Position numbers and translations under genes: made by a program. A stretch of 64,000 bases of DNA from Rhizobium pisi. Lineage in GTDB: Bacteria; Pseudomonadota; Alphaproteobacteria; Rhizobiales; Rhizobiaceae. The stretch lies in NCBI RefSeq assembly GCF_003938655.1, contig NZ_RJJT01000006.1, forward strand, positions 124,001 to 188,000, written 5' to 3'. Numbering within the stretch: the first letter of the stretch is position 1; every line of letters begins with the position of its first letter. The notes beneath the pieces were generated by a model that was given only the letters and a program-made list of their open reading frames with translations, was not told the origin of the DNA and did no database searches. Positions 45,872 through 54,926 of this stretch are shown here, one piece after another.

Positions 45872-47641
45872 TTGTCCCATTTCCCGGAAGCCGCGCGCAG
45901 ACGTTTTCAGCTCATCCTGATTAAGCCGTCGCACTATGACGATGACGGATACGTCATCCGCTGGTGGCGGGCGATGATTCCTTCCAACTCGCTTGCGGCT
46001 CTCTACGGCATCGCCGCTGAATGCGCCGAGCGCAAAGTGCTCGGACCCGACACCGAGATCGATATCACCGTCATCGACGAGACCAACACGCGGATCGATT
46101 TCGCCGAGCTGCTGACGCAGTTCAAGCGTCACGACAATTTCGGCATGATCGCGCTGGTCGGCGTCCAGTCGAACCAATATCCGCGCGCGCTCGATATCGC
46201 CCGGCCGTTCCGCGATGCCGGCCTGCCTGTCTCGATGGGCGGCTTCCATGTTTCCGGCTGCCTGTCGATGCTGGACGGCAAGGCGGTCGGGCTCGACGCC
46301 TGCCGCGACATGGGCATCTCGATGTTTGCCGGCGAAGCCGAGGGGCGGCTGGATATGGTGTTGCGCGATGCAGCCGCCGGCGAGCTGAAGCCGCTCTACA
46401 ATTTCATGAACGACCTACCAGGCATCGGCGGCACGCCGGTTCCCTTCCTGCCGAGGGACAATATCCAGCGCACTCTCGGGCTCAGCACCAGCTTCGATGC
46501 CGGACGCGGCTGCCCCTACCAGTGCTCGTTCTGCACCATCATTAACGTCCAGGGGCGCAAGTCGCGCTTCCGCTCGGCCGACGACGTCGAAAAGCTCGTG
46601 CGGATGAACTGGGCACAGGGCATCCATAAATTCTTCATCACCGACGACAATTTCGCCCGCAACAAGGATTGGGAAGCGATATTCGACCGGCTGATCGAGC
46701 TCAAGGAGCGGGACGGCATACCGCTCGGCCTGATGATCCAGGTCGACACACTCTGCCACAAGATCCCGAATTTCATCGAGAAATCCAAGCGCGCCGGCGT
46801 CACCCGCGTCTTCATCGGTCTCGAAAACGTCAATCCCGATAATCTGACCGCCGCCAAGAAGAACCAGAACAAGATTACCGAATATCGCAAGATGCTGCTC
46901 GCTTGGAAGGCGCAGGGCATCATGACGCTGGCCGGCTATATCCTGGGCTTCCCCGCTGATACGCCAGAATCGATCCGCCGTGACATTAAGATCATCCAGG
47001 AAGAATTGCCGCTCGACGTCATCGAATTCTTCATCCTGACGCCGCTGCCCGGCTCCGAAGACCATCAGGTTCTCTGGAAGAAGGGCGTCGAGATGGATGC
47101 TGATCTCAATATCTACGACGTCGAGCATGTCTGCACCGCGCATCCGAAGATGAGCAAGCAGGAATGGGAAGACATCTATCACGAGGCATGGTCGCTCTAT
47201 TATTCGCCGGAGCACATGAAGACGCTGCTGCGCCGCGCCGTGGCGACCGGGGTTCCGCTGGTAAGGCTCGCCAAGGTTCTCGTCTCCTTCGCCACCACCG
47301 TGCCGCTGGAAAACGTGCATCCGCTACAAAGCGGCCTGCTGCGTCTAAAGACGCCGTCCGAACGGCGCCCGGAGCTGCCGCGCGAAAATCCGCTGGTGTT
47401 CTGGCCGCGCTTCGTCTGGGAAACCTTCAGCAAGCATGTCTCGCTCGCCGGCACGATCATCAGCCTGGCAGTCTCGGCATTCCTGATCGCAAGGGACGCC
47501 AAGTCGAAGACCTATATGGATCAGGCTTTGACGCCGGTGGCCGATGACGAGGAGGAAACGCTTCACCTCTTCACCCAGACGGCCGGCGGCGCCGCAGCAG
47601 TCAGCCATGTCAGGAAAGTCGCGCAACTGACAGGGCATTGA
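45872..47641 (+). CDS. B12-binding radical SAM protein
   Basis: 589 residues from TTG 45872 (MSHFPEAARRRFQLILIKPS); no ATG fits. An N-terminal cobalamin-binding-like domain (to about 180; IALVGVQSNQYPRALDIARP, SMGGFHVSG) precedes the radical SAM domain with the Cys motif GCPYQCSFC and FFITDDNFARNKDW. The C-terminus has a hydrophobic stretch (LAGTIISLAVSAFLIA) and a Gly/Ala tail, so it may be membrane-associated. Reaction unknown; class B methylase-like by architecture. Confidence 0.9.
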   Translation: MSHFPEAARRRFQLILIKPSHYDDDGYVIRWWRAMIPSNSLAALYGIAAECAERKVLGPDTEIDITVIDETNTRIDFAELLTQFKRHDNFGMIALVGVQSNQYPRALDIARPFRDAGLPVSMGGFHVSGCLSMLDGKAVGLDACRDMGISMFAGEAEGRLDMVLRDAAAGELKPLYNFMNDLPGIGGTPVPFLPRDNIQRTLGLSTSFDAGRGCPYQCSFCTIINVQGRKSRFRSADDVEKLVRMNWAQGIHKFFITDDNFARNKDWEAIFDRLIELKERDGIPLGLMIQVDTLCHKIPNFIEKSKRAGVTRVFIGLENVNPDNLTAAKKNQNKITEYRKMLLAWKAQGIMTLAGYILGFPADTPESIRRDIKIIQEELPLDVIEFFILTPLPGSEDHQVLWKKGVEMDADLNIYDVEHVCTAHPKMSKQEWEDIYHEAWSLYYSPEHMKTLLRRAVATGVPLVRLAKVLVSFATTVPLENVHPLQSGLLRLKTPSERRPELPRENPLVFWPRFVWETFSKHVSLAGTIISLAVSAFLIARDAKSKTYMDQALTPVADDEEETLHLFTQTAGGAAAVSHVRKVAQLTGH

Positions 47642-47742
47642 TTGTAACGGCGGCCGACGCCCTGTCGGCCGAAAACATGGGCGGCATCAAACTTAAATCA
47701 AGTTGATGTCGCGCTTTGAAGCGCTTCGACCTGGATGCCCGT

Positions 47743-48162
47743 TTAAGCGATTTGGATTATCTGGCTCGTCTCAGCCACCTGCAGCGTGTCGACGAACTCG
47801 ACGATCTTGACCAGTTTGCCATCCTGGAAATGGATCTTGTCGACGAACTCCGTTTGGAAGCTCACGCCCGATGGGATGTGCCTCACCTCGCCTTCGCGGT
47901 GGGCAAAGACCATTTGCTCGTCCTCGTCCACATAGATGGCTGTCCTGATCTTCGATAGGTCCCATACTGTGATAAGCTGCGTTATCGCCTGCCGAAACGC
48001 ATGCCCGCTTGATTCAGTTGAAAAGGGCGCCAGCCGGATATTGCCGACCATGCGAAAGGTGCAACCCTCGCCGAGCAGCGCCAGCGTGCCCTCGACATCG
48101 CCGCGGTCACGCACAGCATACATTTCCTCCACGAGCTTCTTCATGTCGTGCTTTGCAGTCAT
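47743..48162 (-). CDS. NTF2-like (SnoaL/ketosteroid isomerase-type) protein
   Basis: 139 residues: MKKLVEEMYAVRDRGDVEGT, LLGEGCTFRMVGN, FVDKIHFQDGKLVKIVEFVD. This alpha/beta-cone fold serves many reactions; none can be assigned. Convergent with the radical SAM gene. Confidence 0.85.
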   Translation of the reverse strand: MTAKHDMKKLVEEMYAVRDRGDVEGTLALLGEGCTFRMVGNIRLAPFSTESSGHAFRQAITQLITVWDLSKIRTAIYVDEDEQMVFAHREGEVRHIPSGVSFQTEFVDKIHFQDGKLVKIVEFVDTLQVAETSQIIQIA

Positions 48163-48276
48163 GTTCAGGTCCTCCCACCGTCAGCGAAATCTGCAGTGAA
48201 TTATACTTTATTGCAACTCTTTGTTGCTGCAGCTCTATCGTAGAAGACGTTCGGGAATGAACTGCCCCGGATCATA

Positions 48277-48308
48277 GAAAAAGGCCCCGCACGATTGTGC
48301 GAGGCCCT
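48277..48308 (-). terminator. terminator after tig
   Basis: On the minus strand a 10-bp stem with one G-U pair (48283-48292 with 48297-48306), a 4-nt loop and a T5 run. It lies about 25 nt after the tig stop. Confidence 0.88.
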
Positions 48309-48332
48309 CCAAACTTCAGAACTGAAAAGCGA

Positions 48333-49817
48333 TTATTCAGCGCTTTCGTCAGCCGCCTTCTTCTTCGGAGCAGCCTTCTTCTTCGGTGCGGCTTCTTCGC
48401 CTTCACCGGCCTCAGCTGCTTCGGCCTTGGCGGCAGCCTTCTTCTTCGGAGCGGCCTTCTTGGTCTCGGCCTTGGCTTCGCCTTCTTCCTCGGCGAGCAG
48501 TTCTTCCTTCGTTACCTTCTTGTCGGTGACGTCGATCTCGGTCAGCAGGTGATCGATGACCTTCTCTTCGAAGATCGGTGCGCGGATCGAAGCTGCGGCG
48601 CCCGGCTGGCTGCGGAAGAATTCGAGGATCTGCTTTTCCTGGCCCGGATACTGGCGCAGCTGATCGTAGATGGCGCGCTGCATTTCGTCTTCGCTGACTT
48701 CGACACCGGCCTTTTCGCCGATTTCGGAGAGAACGAGGCCGAGGCGGACGCGACGCTCGGCGAGCGCCTTGTATTCGTCACGCGCCTTCTCTTCGGTCGT
48801 GTCTTCGTCTTCAAAGGTCTTGCCGGACTGGGCGAGATCGTTGTTCACCTGGCTCCAGATGCCGTTATATTCGGCGTCGACCAGCGAAGCCGGGGTCTCG
48901 AACTTGTACATCTCGTCAAGCTGATCGAGGATCTGGCGCTTCAGCTTCTGGCGGGTCAGCGAGCCGTACTGCGATTCGATCTGGCCGCGGACGATCTCCT
49001 TCAGGCGATCGGCCGATTCGATGCCGAGCTTGGAGGCGAGTTCGTCATTGATCTCGACAGCGCCGGGGGCTGCGACATCCTTGACAGTGATGTCGAAGGT
49101 CGCTTCCTTGCCTGCGAGGTTCTTGGCCGGATAGTCGGCCGGAAAGGTTACGGTGATGGTCTTCTCTTCGCCGGCCTTGACGCCGACGAGCTGATCTTCG
49201 AAGCCCGGGATGAAGCGGCCGGAACCGATCACCAGTTCGGCACCCTGGTCGGTGCCGCCTTCGAAGGCTTCGCCGTCGACCTTGCCGACATAATCCATGG
49301 TGATGCGGTCGCCATTTGCGGCCTTGCCGGTCTTGGTCTCGTAGGAGCGCGCGCTTTCGGCGACCTTCAGGACCTGCTCGTTGACTTCGTCATCCGAGAT
49401 GTCGATGACTTCGCGCGTGACCTTGAGGCCCTTGACGGACTTCAGCTCGATCGGCGGCAGAACTTCGTAGGAGAGCGTGAATTCGAAATCCTGCTGGGCA
49501 GCGAGGATCTTGTCGGCTTCGTCCTTGTCCTCAGTCATGGCGATTTCGGGCTGGGTGGCCGACTTCTCGCCGCGGCTGGACAGGATAGCGGCCGGCTGCT
49601 CGCGGACGATCTCGTTGACGAGGTCGGCCATGATCGACTTGCCGTAAACCTTCTTAAGGTGAGCAGCGGGTACCTTGCCAGGACGGAAGCCGTTGATGCG
49701 GACCTTGTCCTTCACATCGGCAAGACGCTCATTCATCTTGTCTTCCATGTCCTTGGCCGGGATAACGACCTTGATTTCGCGCTTCAGCCCTTCAGCGAGC
49801 GTTTCGATAACCTGCAT
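48333..49817 (-). CDS. tig: trigger factor, with Lys/Ala-rich tail
   Basis: Ribosome-bound chaperone and peptidyl-prolyl isomerase. It has 494 residues. The ribosome-docking signature region is [17 protein letters not shown]; the FKBP domain includes [19 protein letters not shown] and [15 protein letters not shown]; the C-terminal chaperone arms follow. The end is unusual: about 45 residues with [15 protein letters not shown] blocks and acidic stretches, beyond the classical fold. Such tails occur in rhizobial Tig proteins. Confidence 0.96.
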   Translation of the reverse strand: MQVIETLAEGLKREIKVVIPAKDMEDKMNERLADVKDKVRINGFRPGKVPAAHLKKVYGKSIMADLVNEIVREQPAAILSSRGEKSATQPEIAMTEDKDEADKILAAQQDFEFTLSYEVLPPIELKSVKGLKVTREVIDISDDEVNEQVLKVAESARSYETKTGKAANGDRITMDYVGKVDGEAFEGGTDQGAELVIGSGRFIPGFEDQLVGVKAGEEKTITVTFPADYPAKNLAGKEATFDITVKDVAAPGAVEINDELASKLGIESADRLKEIVRGQIESQYGSLTRQKLKRQILDQLDEMYKFETPASLVDAEYNGIWSQVNNDLAQSGKTFEDEDTTEEKARDEYKALAERRVRLGLVLSEIGEKAGVEVSEDEMQRAIYDQLRQYPGQEKQILEFFRSQPGAAASIRAPIFEEKVIDHLLTEIDVTDKKVTKEELLAEEEGEAKAETKKAAPKKKAAAKAEAAEAGEGEEAAPKKKAAPKKKAADESAE

Positions 49818-50019
49818 GTCTTCCTACCTTCATGTCGTGGCGGCCGTGCCCAGACGCCGTTCGTTTCTATGAGCACGACGCCGGCAGCGTGCCGCGCGTG
49901 GCTTTTCCCAATTCCTGCATCATTCCACCCAAAGGGGAACGGCACTCGCTTCCGGGTATCTGGCCAACCTTACGGTCGTCCGGGACGACTAACTTCTTAG
50001 TCTCCCCCTGCAAACAGCC

Positions 50020-50104
<85 letters not shown>

Positions 50105-50256
50105 GTTCACAAAACCGCATGCTTATGCCTGCGCATGAGGCCTTCCGGAGCGCGCGTCTCTATATCACCCGATTTGGTCGAGGCAAAGGAAAAATGAACG
50201 GTAAATGACAGGGGATTTGCGGCCGCAAAGCCGCCCTCCCCCAAAGGGTTCAAGGA

Positions 50257-50847
50257 TCAATAAAGCGGTTCCTCGTAAATCGGCTTGCCGTCAACGAGAA
50301 GGCTGCGGATCTGCGCACCTCCCGCCGGCGAGACGCGCACGGCGATCGCGACATTGTCGTCGTTGCGGGCCTCCTCGATCGGCTTGCCCTCACCTTCGGG
50401 AACGTAATAGCGCTCGATGCCGTATTCGACGCGGATGCTGTCGCCCGCGGCAAGCCCGGCACTATAAAATGGCAGGCTGCGCAGGATCACCGTCTCCGGC
50501 TGCGGCGGCAGCGCGTTGAAGGACGATTCGGTCACTACCCAGAAACCATCCTGCTGCTTCTTCAGCCGGACCCAGAGGGTTCGCTCGCCGGGTTCGGCCG
50601 GAATGCCGCCGGAAATGGTCTGCATCGGCACCGAGGAAATGTCGTAATTCAAGACGACATAATCGCCGCGCAGGAAATCGCGCGGATCGACGGGAGCCGT
50701 TTTCAGCAGCACCTCGGCGCCATCGCTCAAAATCGACGCCCGGCTCTGGATAATCGTGCCGAGGATCACGGTCTGCAGGCCGGCCACGATGATTGCCGAG
50801 ATCAGATACCCCCTGCCGGACTGCAGCCTTGTCATGAACGAGCTCAT
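50257..50847 (-). CDS. GDYXXLXY domain membrane protein
   Basis: 196 residues from ATG 50847 (MSSFMTRLQSGRGYL). One N-terminal helix (LISAIIVAGLQTVILGTII), then the name-giving RGDYVVLNYDIS motif at about residue 60, and a periplasmic-looking beta-rich domain (RVEYGIERYYVPEGEG). It overlaps the DUF2157 gene by 4 nt, the constant partner of this family. Confidence 0.9.
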   Translation of the reverse strand: MSSFMTRLQSGRGYLISAIIVAGLQTVILGTIIQSRASILSDGAEVLLKTAPVDPRDFLRGDYVVLNYDISSVPMQTISGGIPAEPGERTLWVRLKKQQDGFWVVTESSFNALPPQPETVILRSLPFYSAGLAAGDSIRVEYGIERYYVPEGEGKPIEEARNDDNVAIAVRVSPAGGAQIRSLLVDGKPIYEEPLY

Positions 50848-51950
50848 GCGCGCCTCTCCTGTGCACCTGCGGAAAAGCGCCGCTCGAGCCGGATGACGAT
50901 CCAGGCGACCAGCGCGACCCCAAGACCGGAAAAGAGAAAGAGACCTGACGTGCCGAGGATCGAGCCGACGGTGACGGAGGCGAGATAGAGCATCTCGGCG
51001 GCAAAGGTCGCATAGGCGAGATAGCGCACCGCTCCATTGTCCCTGCCATGGAGCGCGATCGCCAGCACGGATGCGGCGAGCGTCACCACACCGAGCACCG
51101 CCAGCTGCCGCCATTCGTCTTCAATCTTGATATGCAGCAATAGGAAACCGATCGCGGCGACAAGAAAGCTATAGAAGGCGGGGGCCGCACCGGCGCTCCT
51201 GACCAGGAAGGCAATCCGCGGGACCGGCAGCGCCGTTAGAACCAAGGCCGCCATGCCGCCGACCACGAAAGCGAGCGCCACCGCGCTCTCTTCATAAAGA
51301 GTGTAAAGCCAGGCGAGCCAGCCAACCAGCAGCAGATAGGCCAGATGGCGAGCGCGCTCGGCGCCGGTATACCGCACCAGCGCGATGACGATCGCCGCCA
51401 TGACGGGCGCCATCCAGGGATCGAGTGCAATCCAATGCGTATCGTTATTCTGCAGATAAACGGCGAAAGACGCCCAGGAGAGGAAGCCGGCGACGACGAC
51501 GACTGCACCCGAGCGGAACAGGATCGCCGAAATCGTCGCGATCGCGAACCAGAGATACATTACCGTCTGCTCGTCGCCTGAGAGATGATACATCTGGCCG
51601 ACCAGCGAGATGGCGCCGCCGAAGCTCACCGCTCCGATGACCAGCAAGCCGCTCGCCGCGACTGCCGCCCCACGGGCAAGCATGAGGGCGGCGCCGATGT
51701 GAACCGCCCAGATCAGGAGAAGGATGGCGCCGACGCGCACGAGACGCGGGATGGCCTCCCAGTTGGAGGCGACGACCAGAAGGATGGCGGCCGCAAGCAG
51801 CACTGCCGCCAGCGCCACCAGCACCCTGCCGAGGCTGAAGCTTGCCGGGCGGCTGTCATATTCGGCGAGAAGTGCGCCTGCCGTATCCTCGCCAAGCAGT
51901 CCCTTGCCCACCCAGAGGGAGAGATCCCGCTCCAACCTGCCGCGATACAT
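50844..51950 (-). CDS. DUF2157 multi-pass membrane protein
   Basis: 368 residues from ATG 51950 (MYRGRLERDLSLW), with GTGGAGC upstream. An N-terminal soluble stretch (GLLGEDTAGALLAEY) is followed by about ten hydrophobic helices. QMYHLSGDEQTVMYLW fits the DUF2157 consensus. Function unknown; it forms a two-gene operon with the GDYXXLXY protein. Confidence 0.9.
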   Translation of the reverse strand: MYRGRLERDLSLWVGKGLLGEDTAGALLAEYDSRPASFSLGRVLVALAAVLLAAAILLVVASNWEAIPRLVRVGAILLLIWAVHIGAALMLARGAAVAASGLLVIGAVSFGGAISLVGQMYHLSGDEQTVMYLWFAIATISAILFRSGAVVVVAGFLSWASFAVYLQNNDTHWIALDPWMAPVMAAIVIALVRYTGAERARHLAYLLLVGWLAWLYTLYEESAVALAFVVGGMAALVLTALPVPRIAFLVRSAGAAPAFYSFLVAAIGFLLLHIKIEDEWRQLAVLGVVTLAASVLAIALHGRDNGAVRYLAYATFAAEMLYLASVTVGSILGTSGLFLFSGLGVALVAWIVIRLERRFSAGAQERRA

Positions 51951-52167
51951 GCTCCACCCCTTGATTTGCGCGGCGCTCTTTAAGGCGCTGCAGCTCACGC
52001 CGTTATAAACGCAAGCATGGCGGTTCGGAAACGCCCTTGCGACAAATATACAAGATCCTCATTGGTCTAAATTGGGTCAGCCGTTAACCGTCCGCTTACG
52101 TTGGAAGTGCCAATATAAGCGCATACTCGGGAAGCCATGCGTATTTCGCATAGCCCTCATGAATTTA

Positions 52168-52201
52168 TTGCACTGCAAAATACCCATTAGTCATACTATT
52201 T
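52168..52201 (+). promoter_or_regulatory. shared box A and putative promoter of the CCUCCUCCC sRNA
   Basis: TTGCA-C-TGCAA at 52168-52178, an inverted repeat, with CTATTT 17 nt beyond it at 52196-52201 as a possible -10. The same layout (TTGCACTGCAC, 17 nt, CTATAT) occurs at 53146 before the second DUF1127 gene. Confidence 0.5.
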
Positions 52202-52207
52202 AGCAGA

Positions 52208-52392
52208 TATCGAAGCGCGGGGATGGCGCCCCGGCCGGCTCTGCCGATGCCCACGGACACTTTGTCCGCGAAGAGATTCGTAGCTGCGCACTCCTCCTCC
52301 CAAGCGCGCTGCGATAGACTGGCAGCAACTCCTCCTCCCAGTTGCCAGTCACTATAACACGCCCGCCGGATCCTCCCCCGGCGGGCGTTTTA
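52208..52392 (+). ncRNA. cuckoo-type (alpha-r14/CcsR-like) small RNA candidate
   Basis: No open frame, but ordered hairpins: CGGACA-CTT-TGTCCG (52254-52268); a hairpin that shows CCTCCTCCC at 52293-52301 in its loop; a second one (52317-52350, GACTGGC paired with GCCAGTC) that shows CCTCCTCCC at 52331-52339; then a terminator whose loop also contains CCTCCC. Repeated anti-Shine-Dalgarno loops beside DUF1127 genes define the cuckoo/CcsR RNAs of alphaproteobacteria. The 5' end is inferred from the possible -10. Confidence 0.75.
52359..52392 (+). terminator. terminator of the sRNA
   Basis: A perfect 11-bp stem (ACGCCCGCCGG at 52359-52369 with its complement at 52378-52388), an 8-nt loop and TTTTATTT. 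Confidence 0.9.
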
Positions 52393-52798
52393 TTTAATCA
52401 ATCCGTAATTAACGCATTGGCAATCCGGAGTTTTCGCCATCCAGCAGCCAAGCTGCCGCATTGTCGTCATGTCATTTAACCAAGCCGGGCGATCGAACGG
52501 GTAGCTTCCACCAAGGGCTGGGCACGCAGAATCGCTGGAAACCCCAATGTTTCGAGCGGCTATAGCCATCCAGCGCCTCGAACATGGTTACTTTTTCGAG
52601 AATCATTCTGCCTATTCCTTGACCACAAAATGGTCAAACCGTGTCGAATAACTTCCGAGCATTGCGCAACCTGCATAGGTGGTCTGAAAACTTGGCTATT
52701 TTACTCTTTTGCGCCGCAACACATACTCCGGTCATCAAATAGAGGTCAGCGCCGATCGGTGGCTGCTGGCAGATCAAACCCTCGGAAAGGGGCTAAAC
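52393..52798. other. leader/intergenic region before the first DUF1127 gene
   Basis: About 400 bp without a supported gene. It holds a perfect 7-bp inverted repeat TTGACCA-CAAAA-TGGTCAA (52619-52637) and box C (52709-52719), both possible regulatory sites. Confidence 0.45.
52709..52719 (+). promoter_or_regulatory. shared box C upstream of the first DUF1127 gene
   Basis: TTGCG-C-CGCAA, an inverted repeat with the same TTGC-R-C-Y-GCA pattern as boxes A and B, 80 nt before the start codon. No clear -10 lies 17 nt away, so it is weaker than the other two. Confidence 0.4.
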
Positions 52799-52945
52799 AT
52801 GAACATCACTCGCTCTTTCAATAACTGGCGCAAGTATCGTCAGACCGTTACCGAACTCGGCCGCATGAGCAACCGCGAATTGCACGACCTCGGCATCGAC
52901 CGTTCGGACATCCATCGCGTTGCCCGTGAGGCTTCCTCCCGCTAA
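52799..52945 (+). CDS. DUF1127 micro-protein 1
   Basis: 48 residues, Arg-rich (MNITRSFNNWRKYRQTVTEL, then GRMSNRELHDLGIDRSDIHR). The DUF1127 core pattern (L-x-x-L-[SN]-[DNR]-x-x-L-x-D-[IL]-G-[IL]-x-R) is complete. AAAGGGG lies 6 nt upstream. Family members in related bacteria bind RNA and affect sRNA maturation and carbon/phosphate metabolism. Its 3' end runs into a CCUCCC hairpin and terminator. Confidence 0.92.
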   Translation: MNITRSFNNWRKYRQTVTELGRMSNRELHDLGIDRSDIHRVAREASSR

Positions 52946-52949
52946 TTCA

Positions 52950-53022
52950 AGGCGATCGCTGCTTCCTCCCAGGCAGCATTGTTCTCGATCGAAACGCCCG
53001 CTGGACTCCAGCGGGCGTTTTC
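52950..53022 (+). ncRNA. 3'-UTR RNA element: CCUCCC hairpin plus terminator
   Basis: Right after the DUF1127 stop, GCTGC (52958-52962) pairs with GCAGC (52973-52977), leaving TTCCTCCCAG in the loop. A terminator follows: AACGCCCGCTGG (52993-53004) pairs with 53008-53019, then TTTTC. This is the DUF1127-then-CcsR arrangement known from Rhodobacter, with one copy. Confidence 0.65.
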
Positions 53023-53145
53023 ATTTGCCTGCGAGCAACTCGCCAACGGTTGCATGTTTTCCCACCTCGTCAGCCCGCTCAAAAAATATTCATCGCTTAA
53101 ATCTCGGGCATCACATTGCACAATTGCATGGCAGACGCCTTTTAT

Positions 53146-53179
53146 TTGCACTGCACAATGGGGCTGAGATCACCTATAT
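53146..53179 (+). promoter_or_regulatory. shared box B and putative promoter of the second DUF1127 gene
   Basis: TTGCACTGCAC at 53146-53156, 17 nt, CTATAT at 53174-53179. The first ten bases are identical to box A. The leader to the start codon would be about 60 nt. Confidence 0.55.
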
Positions 53180-53245
53180 AAACATCAACCGCAGAGAGAC
53201 CGGCGATCCCGCCGTCCCGCGGAGATTTGTTCGAGGAAGAAGACA

Positions 53246-53389
53246 ATGAACCCGATCCGCATTGCAAAAAGCTGGCTCAGCTACCGCCGTACGCTCAACG
53301 AACTCGGCAACCTGTCCAACCAGACCCTGTCCGACATCGGCGTCAGCCGCTACGACATCCGCAATATCGCATCCCGCTCGTTCCGTTAA
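53246..53389 (+). CDS. DUF1127 micro-protein 2
   Basis: 47 residues (MNPIRIAKSWLSYRRTLNEL, then GNLSNQTLSDIGVSRYDIRN). It has the full DUF1127 pattern and an excellent ribosome-binding site (GAGGAAGAAG). It is shorter than usual gene-calling limits. It is a paralogue of the gene at 52799 and has its own terminator. Confidence 0.92.
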   Translation: MNPIRIAKSWLSYRRTLNELGNLSNQTLSDIGVSRYDIRNIASRSFR

Positions 53390-53411
53390 TAACGGGCGCG
53401 ATGCTTCCAAG

Positions 53412-53436
53412 ACGGCGCCATCAGGGCGCCGTTTTT
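53412..53436 (+). terminator. terminator of second DUF1127 gene
   Basis: ACGGCGCC (53412-53419), loop ATCAG, GGCGCCGT (53425-53432), then a T5 run. Confidence 0.9.
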
Positions 53437-53483
53437 GATTCCGGGGTGTTGGATCACGTCCGCCGACATGATATCAGCCCGGA

Positions 53484-54917
53484 ATGAACACGACCTCTTC
53501 CCACTCTCCTATCCACGTCGTCGGCGGCGGGCTTGCCGGTTCGGAAGCCGCCTGGCAGATCGCCAGTTCCGGCGTTCCCGTCATCCTGCATGAAATGCGC
53601 GGCGTGCGCGGCACGGACGCGCACAAGACCGACGGCCTTGCTGAACTGGTCTGTTCCAATTCTTTCCGCTCCGACGATGCGACCAGCAATGCGGTCGGCG
53701 TCATCCATGCCGAGATGCGCATGGCCGGCTCGCTGATCATGGCCGCTGCCGATCGGCACCAGGTGCCTGCCGGCGGCGCGCTCGCCGTCGATCGCGACGG
53801 CTTCTCGAACGCCGTCACCAAAGCAATTCAGGACCACCCGCTCATCACTGTCGTGCGCGAAGAAATCACCGGCCTGCCGCCAAAGGACTGGGACCTTGCC
53901 ATCGTCGCCACCGGACCCTTGACCGCGCCGTCACTCGCAAGCGCCATCCAAACCGAGACCGGCGAGGATTCCCTTGCCTTCTTCGACGCCATCGCGCCGA
54001 TCGTCTACCGCGAGAGCATCGATATGGATATCTGCTGGTATCAGTCGCGCTACGACAAGGTCGGGCCTGGCGGCACCGGCAAGGATTACATCAACTGCCC
54101 GATGGATGAGGCACAGTACAATGCCTTCGTCGACGCGCTGATATCAGGCGATACGGTCGGTTTCAAGGAATGGGAGGGCACGCCTTATTTCGACGGCTGC
54201 CTGCCGATCGAGGTAATGGCCGAACGCGGCCGCGAGACGTTGCGTCACGGGCCGATGAAGCCGATGGGGCTGACGAATGCGCATAACCCGACGGTGAAGG
54301 CCTATGCCGTCGTGCAGCTGCGGCAGGATAATGCGCTCGGCTCGCTCTACAACATGGTCGGTTTCCAGACGAAACTGAAATATGGCACCCAGGCGGAAAT
54401 CTTCCGGATGATCCCGGGTCTGGAAAATGCGGAGTTTGCCCGCCTCGGCGGTCTGCACCGCAATACCTACATCAATTCCCCTACCCTGCTCGACCCGTCG
54501 CTGACACTGAAATCGCGGCCCGGCCTGCGTTTTGCCGGCCAGATCACCGGCTGCGAGGGTTATGTGGAAAGCGCCAGCGTTGGGCTGTTGGCCGGGCGTT
54601 TTGCCGCCGCCGAACGCAAGGGCGAAACAATCTCCCTGCCGCCGCCAACGACGGCGCTGGGCTCGCTGCTCGGCCATATCACCGGCGGGCACATCGTCAC
54701 CGACGAAGAGCCGGGCAAACGGTCGTTCCAGCCGATGAACATCAATTTCGGACTGTTTCCGGAGCTTCAGCCGGGCTCGATCGTCAAGCCCGAGGGCGTC
54801 AAGCGCTTCCGCGGCAAGGACAAGACGATCATGAAGCGGCAGTTGATCGCGCGCCGCGCGCTCGCCGACTGCGCCGCCTGGCTCGGCCAGACCGCGCCGC
54901 TTGCCGAAAGTGCCTGA
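53484..54917 (+). CDS. trmFO: methylenetetrahydrofolate-tRNA-(uracil-5-)-methyltransferase
   Basis: Folate- and FAD-dependent enzyme that makes m5U54 in tRNA. It has 477 residues. FAD motif [17 protein letters not shown]; other signatures [47 protein letters not shown], and [12 protein letters not shown]. Length fits the family. Confidence 0.96.
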   Translation: MNTTSSHSPIHVVGGGLAGSEAAWQIASSGVPVILHEMRGVRGTDAHKTDGLAELVCSNSFRSDDATSNAVGVIHAEMRMAGSLIMAAADRHQVPAGGALAVDRDGFSNAVTKAIQDHPLITVVREEITGLPPKDWDLAIVATGPLTAPSLASAIQTETGEDSLAFFDAIAPIVYRESIDMDICWYQSRYDKVGPGGTGKDYINCPMDEAQYNAFVDALISGDTVGFKEWEGTPYFDGCLPIEVMAERGRETLRHGPMKPMGLTNAHNPTVKAYAVVQLRQDNALGSLYNMVGFQTKLKYGTQAEIFRMIPGLENAEFARLGGLHRNTYINSPTLLDPSLTLKSRPGLRFAGQITGCEGYVESASVGLLAGRFAAAERKGETISLPPPTTALGSLLGHITGGHIVTDEEPGKRSFQPMNINFGLFPELQPGSIVKPEGVKRFRGKDKTIMKRQLIARRALADCAAWLGQTAPLAESA

Positions 54918-54926
54918 CCGCCGTTT

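Noticed and set aside
48297..50000. 567-residue frame antisense to tig
   Set aside because: Shadow of tig; its start lies in the tig terminator.
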